Shown here: piece after piece, positions 58,963 through 64,000 of the stretch
Layout: the number at the start of each line of letters is the position of its first letter
How positions within the stretch are numbered: the stretch's first letter is position 1
DNA from: HGM13634 sp045537285
GTDB taxonomy: Bacteria > Bacillota > Clostridia > TANB77 > CAG-508
NCBI GenBank assembly: GCA_045537285.1
Contig: JAZSPC010000050.1
Span: 55,285 to 119,284 of the forward strand
Direction of reading: 5' to 3'
Length of the DNA stretch: 64,000 nt
Made by a program: the position numbers and the translations under genes
The notes under the pieces: generated by a model
The model's database searches: none
Told to the model about the DNA's origin: nothing
Seen by the model: only the letters and a program-made list of their open reading frames with translations

Positions 58963-59967
58963 ATGTCAGTAAAAGTTGGAATTAATGGCTTTGGAAGAAT
59001 AGGAAATTTAGCATTCCAAGCAGCATTAAAGAAAGAGGAGGTTGAAGTAGTTGCAATAAACGATCCATTCGTTGAAGCTGATTACATGGCCTATATGGTA
59101 AAATATGACACTGTACATGGAAAATTCGATGGAGAAGTATCAGGAAAAGATGGAGTTTTAGTAGTAAACGGAAAAGAAATAAAAGTATATAATGAAATGG
59201 ATCCTAAAAATATCCCATGGGGAGAATTAGGAGTTGAATATGTTTTAGAATGTTCAGGCGTATTCACAACATTAGAAAAAGCACAAGCGCATATTGATGC
59301 AGGAGCTAAAAAAGTAATAATAAGTGCACCATCAAAAGATGCTCCTATGTTTGTAATGGGAGTTAATAATGATAAATACACACCAGATATGAATATAGTT
59401 TCAAATGCATCTTGTACAACAAACTGTTTAGCACCACTTGCAAAAGTAATAAACGACAACTTTGGAATTAAAGATGGATTAATGACAACAGTTCACGCTA
59501 CAACAGCAACACAAAAAACTGTTGACGGAGCTTCTAAAAAAGATTGGAGAGGTGGTAGAGCAGCAGCTGCAAACATAATACCATCATCGACAGGAGCAGC
59601 AAAGGCTGTTGGAAAAGTTATACCAGAATTAAATGGTAAATTAACAGGTATGGCATTTAGAGTACCAACTGTTGACGTTTCAGTAGTAGACTTAACATGT
59701 AACTTAGCAAAACCAGCTACAATGGAAGAAATCTGTGCAGCAGTAAAAAAAGCATCTGAAAATGAAATGAAAGGAATAATTGAATATGTAGAAGATCCAG
59801 TTGTTTCATCTGATTTCATACATGATGCTCATACATCAATATTTGATTCAACAGCAGGAATTCAATTAACAGATACATTTGTAAAATTAGTTGCTTGGTA
59901 TGACAATGAATGGGGATATTCAAATAAATTAGTTGATTTAGCTTGCTATATAGCATCTAAAAACTAA
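58963..59967 (+). CDS. gap: glyceraldehyde-3-phosphate dehydrogenase
   Basis: 334 aa. GINGFGRIGN binds NAD; the catalytic Cys151 is in SNASCTTNC, His near 178 in TVHATT, and WYDNEWGYS closes the sequence. It converts glyceraldehyde 3-phosphate to 1,3-bisphosphoglycerate. GGAGG precedes the ATG. Leads the glycolytic cluster; two hairpins separate it from pgk. Confidence 0.97.
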   Translation: MSVKVGINGFGRIGNLAFQAALKKEEVEVVAINDPFVEADYMAYMVKYDTVHGKFDGEVSGKDGVLVVNGKEIKVYNEMDPKNIPWGELGVEYVLECSGVFTTLEKAQAHIDAGAKKVIISAPSKDAPMFVMGVNNDKYTPDMNIVSNASCTTNCLAPLAKVINDNFGIKDGLMTTVHATTATQKTVDGASKKDWRGGRAAAANIIPSSTGAAKAVGKVIPELNGKLTGMAFRVPTVDVSVVDLTCNLAKPATMEEICAAVKKASENEMKGIIEYVEDPVVSSDFIHDAHTSIFDSTAGIQLTDTFVKLVAWYDNEWGYSNKLVDLACYIASKN

Positions 59968-59971
59968 ATCA

Positions 59972-59993
59972 AAAAAGTGGCATCGCACTTTTT
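59972..59993 (+). terminator. hairpin 1 between gap and pgk
   Basis: 8-bp stem AAAAAGTG / CACTTTTT with loop GCATCG. It resembles a terminator and may reduce transcript passing to pgk or mark an RNA processing site. Confidence 0.6.
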
Positions 59994-60012
59994 AAATGAA
60001 TAAAATATTAAG

Positions 60013-60039
60013 AAAGGAACGATGCAAATCGTTCCTTTT
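60013..60039 (+). terminator. hairpin 2 between gap and pgk
   Basis: Perfect 11-bp stem AAAGGAACGAT / ATCGTTCCTTT with a GCAA tetraloop, 28 bp before pgk. Confidence 0.6.
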
Positions 60040-60066
60040 GTGTTTAAAATAAAGGAGAGAAAATTT

Positions 60067-61251
60067 ATGAATAAAAAAACAGTTAGAGATATTGATGTTA
60101 AAGGAAAGAAAGTTTTAGTTAGATGTGATTTTAATGTTCCACAAGATGAAAATGGAAATATCACAGATAATAGAAGAATAGTATCTGCATTAGATACTAT
60201 AAAGTATTTATTAGATAATAATACCAAAGTTATACTTTGTTCACATTTAGGAAGACCAAAAGGAGAATTTAAACCAGAATTCTCATTAAAACCAATAGCG
60301 GCGGAACTTGCAAGATTATTAGGTAAAGAAGTAAAGCTTGCGAAAGATGTAATTGGAGAAGATGCACAAAATTTAGTAAACAATATGGCTGAGGGAGAAA
60401 TTGTTTTATTAGAAAACGTTAGATTCCATAGAGAAGAAACAGATAACGATCCAGAATTTTCTAAAAAATTAGCTTCTTTTGCAGAAGTATTTGTAAATGA
60501 TGCATTTGGTACAGCTCATAGAGCACATGCTTCAACAGCAGGTGTTGCAGACTATTTGCCATCAGTATCAGGATTTTTAATTGAAAAAGAATTAAACTTC
60601 ATGGGCGATGCTTTAAATAATCCAAAAAGACCATTTATGGCAATATTAGGTGGAAAGAAAGTATCTGATAAAATTGGGGTAATAGAAGCTCTACTTGAAA
60701 AAGTTGATACATTAATGATAGGTGGAGCAATGGCATATACTTTCTTTAAAGCTATGGGATATAGTGTTGGAAACTCAATTTGTGAATTAGATAAATTAGA
60801 TTTAGCAAAAGAATTAATGGAAAAAGCAAAACAAAAAGGTGTAAAATTCATGTTACCAGTAGATACAAAAGTTGGTAAAGAATTTGATCCAAACACAGAA
60901 AGTAAAGTTGTTAAATATACAGAAATTCCTGATGAGTGGGAAGGATATGACATTGGAAATGAAACAATAAAAATGTATATTGAAGAGCTTTCAAAAGCAA
61001 AAACTGTTGTATGGAATGGACCAGTTGGATTATTTGAATTTGACCAATTTGCAGTTGGAACAAATAGTTTAGCAAAAGCATTAGGAGATTTAGATGCAGT
61101 AACCATAATTGGTGGTGGAGATTCAGCAGCAGCTATTGAAAAATTAGGAATATCAGATAAATTTTCTCATATTTCAACAGGTGGTGGAGCATCACTTGAA
61201 TTCTTAGAGGGTAAGAAACTTCCTGGAATTGAATGTTTGTTAGATAAATAA
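60067..61251 (+). CDS. pgk: phosphoglycerate kinase
   Basis: 394 aa. ATG 60067 follows AAAGGAGAG; the in-frame start at 60022 lies inside hairpin 2 and was rejected. LVRCDFNVPQ, SHLGRPKGE, RAHASTAG and the C-terminal TIIGGGDSAAA motifs are typical. It makes ATP from 1,3-bisphosphoglycerate. tpiA follows after 21 bases. Confidence 0.97.
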   Translation: MNKKTVRDIDVKGKKVLVRCDFNVPQDENGNITDNRRIVSALDTIKYLLDNNTKVILCSHLGRPKGEFKPEFSLKPIAAELARLLGKEVKLAKDVIGEDAQNLVNNMAEGEIVLLENVRFHREETDNDPEFSKKLASFAEVFVNDAFGTAHRAHASTAGVADYLPSVSGFLIEKELNFMGDALNNPKRPFMAILGGKKVSDKIGVIEALLEKVDTLMIGGAMAYTFFKAMGYSVGNSICELDKLDLAKELMEKAKQKGVKFMLPVDTKVGKEFDPNTESKVVKYTEIPDEWEGYDIGNETIKMYIEELSKAKTVVWNGPVGLFEFDQFAVGTNSLAKALGDLDAVTIIGGGDSAAAIEKLGISDKFSHISTGGGASLEFLEGKKLPGIECLLDK

Positions 61252-61272
61252 TTTGGAAAGGAAATGATAATT

Positions 61273-62025
61273 ATGAGAAAAAAAGTAATAGCAGGAAATT
61301 GGAAAATGAATATGCTTCCAAATGAAGCAATTGCATTTATAGAAGAATTCACACCATTAGTAAAAGATACAGAAAATGAAGTTGTATTATGTGTTCCATA
61401 TACAGACTTATTCTATGCACTACTTACAGCACAAAATACAAATATTAAAATAGGTGCACAAAATATGCATTGGGCTGAAAATGGTGCATATACAGGAGAA
61501 GTTTCTGCAAAAATGTTAAAATCAATTGGAGTTGAATATGTGATTTTAGGACACTCTGAAAGAAGACAATATTTTAATGAAACAGATGAAACTGTAAACA
61601 AAAAATTAAAAGTAGCTTTCGAAAATGAATTAAAACCAATAGTATGTGTTGGAGAAAGTTTAGAACAAAGAGAATCTGGTATAACAGCTGAAATAATAAC
61701 ATCACAAACACGTTTAGCACTAGCTGGTTTAACACCAGAACAAGTAAAAAATACAATAATAGCTTATGAACCAATTTGGGCAATAGGAACAGGAAAAACA
61801 GCAACATCAGAAGACGCTAATAACAGCATTAAGGAAATTAGACAAGAAATTGAAGAAATATATGGAAAAGATGTAGCAGACTGTGTTATAATACAATATG
61901 GCGGAAGCGTAAAATCTTCAAATGCTACGGAACTATTCAATATGTCAGATATAGATGGTGGCTTAGTAGGTGGAGCTAGCTTAAAGCCAGACGAATTTGC
62001 AAAAATCGTAAATTATAACAAATAA
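61273..62025 (+). CDS. tpiA: triosephosphate isomerase
   Basis: 250 aa. ATG 61273 is preferred over 61264 because GGAAAGGA (61255-61262) is too close to the latter. AGNWKMN has the catalytic Lys; LGHSERR has the catalytic His; AYEPIWAIGTGKTA holds the catalytic Glu; and the phosphate-binding GGSV and GGLVGGAS close the barrel. Third gene of the operon; gpmI follows after 19 bases. Confidence 0.97.
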   Translation: MRKKVIAGNWKMNMLPNEAIAFIEEFTPLVKDTENEVVLCVPYTDLFYALLTAQNTNIKIGAQNMHWAENGAYTGEVSAKMLKSIGVEYVILGHSERRQYFNETDETVNKKLKVAFENELKPIVCVGESLEQRESGITAEIITSQTRLALAGLTPEQVKNTIIAYEPIWAIGTGKTATSEDANNSIKEIRQEIEEIYGKDVADCVIIQYGGSVKSSNATELFNMSDIDGGLVGGASLKPDEFAKIVNYNK

Positions 62026-62044
62026 AAGGAGACGAAAAAACTAT

Positions 62045-63577
62045 ATGGATAGCAAATTAACAATGCTAATGATATTAGATGGTTTTGGTAATAATTCAAA
62101 TGCAGCAGGAAATGCGGTAGAACTTGCAAAAACACCTAATATTGATGAACTAATGAAAATGAATCCAACAACACAAGTGTATACAAGTGGTTTAAATGTT
62201 GGACTTCCAGAAGGACAAATGGGAAATTCGGAAGTAGGGCACACAAACATAGGAGCAGGAAGAATTGTATATCAAGAATTAACAAGAATTACAAAAGCAA
62301 TAGAAGATGGAGACTTTTTCAGTGTACCAGAATTATGTGCAGCAATAGAAAACTGTAAGAAAAATAATTCAAAATTACATATAATGGGTCTTTTATCAGA
62401 TGGTGGAGTACATAGTCATATGAGACACCTATTTGCAATATTAGAACTTGCAAAAAGAAAAGGTTTTGAAGATGTATATGTACATTGTTTCTTAGATGGA
62501 AGAGACACACCACCAGCTTCAGGTGAAAACTACATATTACAACTTGAAGAAAAAATGAAAGAAAAAGAAATTGGAAGAATTGCTACAATATCAGGAAGAT
62601 TCTTTGCAATGGACAGAGATAAGAGATGGCAAAGAGTTCAAAAAGCTTATGATGCAATGGTTAAAGGTGAAGGGGTAAAAGCTACATCAGCAGAAATGGC
62701 AATAGAAGCATCATATCAAAAAGAAGTATTTGATGAATTCGTAGAACCAACTGTGTTACATGGTGGAGACAAACCAGTAGCTAAAATAGAAGACAATGAC
62801 TCAGTTATATTCTTTAATTTTAGACCAGATAGAGCAAGAGAAATAACTAGAACATTGGTAGATAAAGAATTTGCTGAATTTGAAACAGTAGATTTAAAAA
62901 ATCTATACTTTGTATGTTTCACTCAATATGATGAAACAATGCCAAATGTAAATGTAGCATTCAAACCAACAGTATTAACAAATACTTTTGGAGAATACAT
63001 TAGCTGCAAAGGTCTAAAACAATTAAGAATTGCAGAAACAGAAAAATATGCACATGTAACATTCTTCTTTAATGGAGGAAATGAAAAACAATATGAAGGA
63101 GAAGATAGAATTTTAGTTCCTTCTCCCAAAGTTGAAACATATGATTTAAAGCCAGAAATGAGTGCATATGAAGTAACAGACAATGTAGTAGAAGCAATTA
63201 AGAGTGGAAAATACAATAGTATTATATTAAATTATGCAAATCCTGATATGGTAGGTCATACAGGAAATTTAGACGCAGCAATTAAAGCTATAGAAACAAT
63301 TGATGAATGTGTAGGTAGAGTTGCTAAAGCTATAGAAGAAGTAAATGGAGTACTATTAATAACAGCAGATCATGGAAATGCAGAACAAATGGTAGACTAT
63401 AAAACAGGTGAACCTCATACTGCACATACTACAAATCCAGTTCCATTAGTAATAGTAGGATTAGAAGACGTTAAGTTAAAGACAGGTAAACTTGCAGATT
63501 TAGCACCAACAATGTTAGATATTATGGGCTTAGAGAAACCAGAAGATATGACAGGTGAAAGTTTACTAGAAAGATAA
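62045..63577 (+). CDS. gpmI: 2,3-bisphosphoglycerate-independent phosphoglycerate mutase
   Basis: 510 aa, usual for this Mn-dependent alkaline-phosphatase-superfamily enzyme. The catalytic Ser62 is in GNSEVGH, and metal ligands are in MILDGFG, ITADHGNAE and HTAHT. It interconverts 3- and 2-phosphoglycerate. The cluster stops here in this window without eno. AAAGGAGA precedes the ATG at about 11 bases. Confidence 0.97.
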   Translation: MDSKLTMLMILDGFGNNSNAAGNAVELAKTPNIDELMKMNPTTQVYTSGLNVGLPEGQMGNSEVGHTNIGAGRIVYQELTRITKAIEDGDFFSVPELCAAIENCKKNNSKLHIMGLLSDGGVHSHMRHLFAILELAKRKGFEDVYVHCFLDGRDTPPASGENYILQLEEKMKEKEIGRIATISGRFFAMDRDKRWQRVQKAYDAMVKGEGVKATSAEMAIEASYQKEVFDEFVEPTVLHGGDKPVAKIEDNDSVIFFNFRPDRAREITRTLVDKEFAEFETVDLKNLYFVCFTQYDETMPNVNVAFKPTVLTNTFGEYISCKGLKQLRIAETEKYAHVTFFFNGGNEKQYEGEDRILVPSPKVETYDLKPEMSAYEVTDNVVEAIKSGKYNSIILNYANPDMVGHTGNLDAAIKAIETIDECVGRVAKAIEEVNGVLLITADHGNAEQMVDYKTGEPHTAHTTNPVPLVIVGLEDVKLKTGKLADLAPTMLDIMGLEKPEDMTGESLLER

Positions 63578-63590
63578 AGGTAGGATAAAC

Positions 63591-64000
63591 GTGGTAATAG
63601 ATCCAAAAATACAAAAAATATACAGGGAAATCCAAAGACAGTTATTTTATATGATTCCAGAAAAGTGGAATAAAGTTTTTCTTTATTCCTCTATTTTGGA
63701 GCGTCCAAATAACCTAGAGACAGGTGAATTGTATTTTTATTATATACCAAGTGGAATACTTAAAAAAAATCCAGTAAATGTCTATGAAGTACCAAATAAA
63801 TTTAGTATAAATGAAAATGAATATCTAAGATTAGTAGATAAGCTATATTCTCAAATAAAGAAGCTTCAAAAGGTTTGTATGGAACTTGGAGAAGAAAAAT
63901 GGCAATCAGTAATAATTTCAATAGCAGATTTTCAGTTTAATGTAGAATACTTTTATGAAGATTTTAGAGAATCTAGATTTAGTAGTTATGAAAAACATTT
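63591..64000 (+). CDS. YezG/DUF600-family immunity-type protein, 3' truncated by the window edge
   Basis: The GTG start at 63591 follows AGGTAGGA. The frame stays open for 136 codons to the window end. QRQLFYMIPEKWNKVFLYSSI, the ELYFYYIPSG strand, a KFSINENEY helix, and EEKWQSVIISI match the YezG/DUF600 pattern. In Bacillus, YezG-type proteins neutralise LXG-type toxins such as YeeF. The toxin gene, if any, would be to the right, outside the window. Confidence 0.7.
   Translation, partial: MVIDPKIQKIYREIQRQLFYMIPEKWNKVFLYSSILERPNNLETGELYFYYIPSGILKKNPVNVYEVPNKFSINENEYLRLVDKLYSQIKKLQKVCMELGEEKWQSVIISIADFQFNVEYFYEDFRESRFSSYEKH

Noticed and set aside
1..64000. CRISPR arrays, tRNA or rRNA genes, insertion sequences, prophage or replication origin
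   Set aside because: I saw no regularly spaced repeats, no transposase or integrase motifs, no cloverleaf or rRNA sequence and no DnaA-box cluster.

Overview
The window looks like a chromosome segment from a low-GC, spore-forming Gram-positive bacterium of the class Clostridia. Codons are strongly A/T-biased (AGA for arginine, ATA for isoleucine), Shine-Dalgarno sites are strong AGGAG types, and sigma-A promoters mostly have a 17-bp spacer and an extended -10 (TGNTATAAT). Sporulation genes are present (spoIIID, ylbJ, spoVAC-AD-AE, a bofC-like gene), together with a Gram-positive type IV pilus operon without an outer-membrane secretin. The genus cannot be named from sequence reading alone; an uncultured gut lineage is a guess. 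I saw no tRNA, rRNA, CRISPR, transposase or prophage.

Layout. 1-8.1 kb: 3' part of a D-Ala-D-Ala carboxypeptidase, rpmE, miaB, a frameshifted tandem-HTH gene, mutS and metG. 8.1-9.5 kb: an accessory patch with an ORF6N/PLD-like gene interrupted by a stop codon in the loop of a perfect 16-bp inverted repeat, related repeats on both sides, and a small Cys-rich gene. 9.5-15 kb: mtnN, a secreted SH3/NlpC-P60 hydrolase, a comEC carrying two frameshifts, and a bofC-like gene. 15-20.3 kb: pgsA and clpE (minus), a short yibE/F-like gene, and htrA (minus). 20.5-29.3 kb: fbp, rnhB, spoIIID, ylbJ (minus), rpiB, a tagO/wecA-type transferase, trpS, obg, lexA. 29.4-31.8 kb: rpsI and rplM (minus), divergent from infC-rpmI-rplT with its L20-type leader. 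31.8-34 kb: a minus-strand operon dodecin-spoVAC-spoVAD-spoVAE.

34.2-43 kb: the type IV pilus operon, in order a PilM-PilN fusion, PilO, a PilP-position protein, the small pilin, the prepilin peptidase, two minor pilins, PilB, PilT and PilC. 43-50.4 kb: ROK glucokinase, a long structured leader, RNase J, gltX, a DUF951 gene, and a 60-aa gene divergent from a flavoprotein. 50.5-57 kb: addA, a nucleotidyltransferase-fold gene, a membrane protein with an extracytoplasmic domain, and mreB. 57-63.6 kb: mtaB, a 93-aa orphan, and the lower-glycolysis run gap-pgk-tpiA-gpmI. The right edge cuts a YezG/DUF600-type immunity gene.

Most of the window is housekeeping. The parts I find most worth a second look are the ORF6N hairpin/operator family (8.08-9.14 kb); the pilus operon, with helically phased upstream repeats, a PilM-PilN fusion, pilins without Glu5, an altered peptidase motif and an (AT)n tract before the pilin; the dodecin-spoVA operon; the structured leader before RNase J; and back-to-back promoters with a palindrome at 48.27-48.35 kb. 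Three genes (tandem HTH, ORF6N, comEC) carry disruptions that are either real inactivation or assembly errors.
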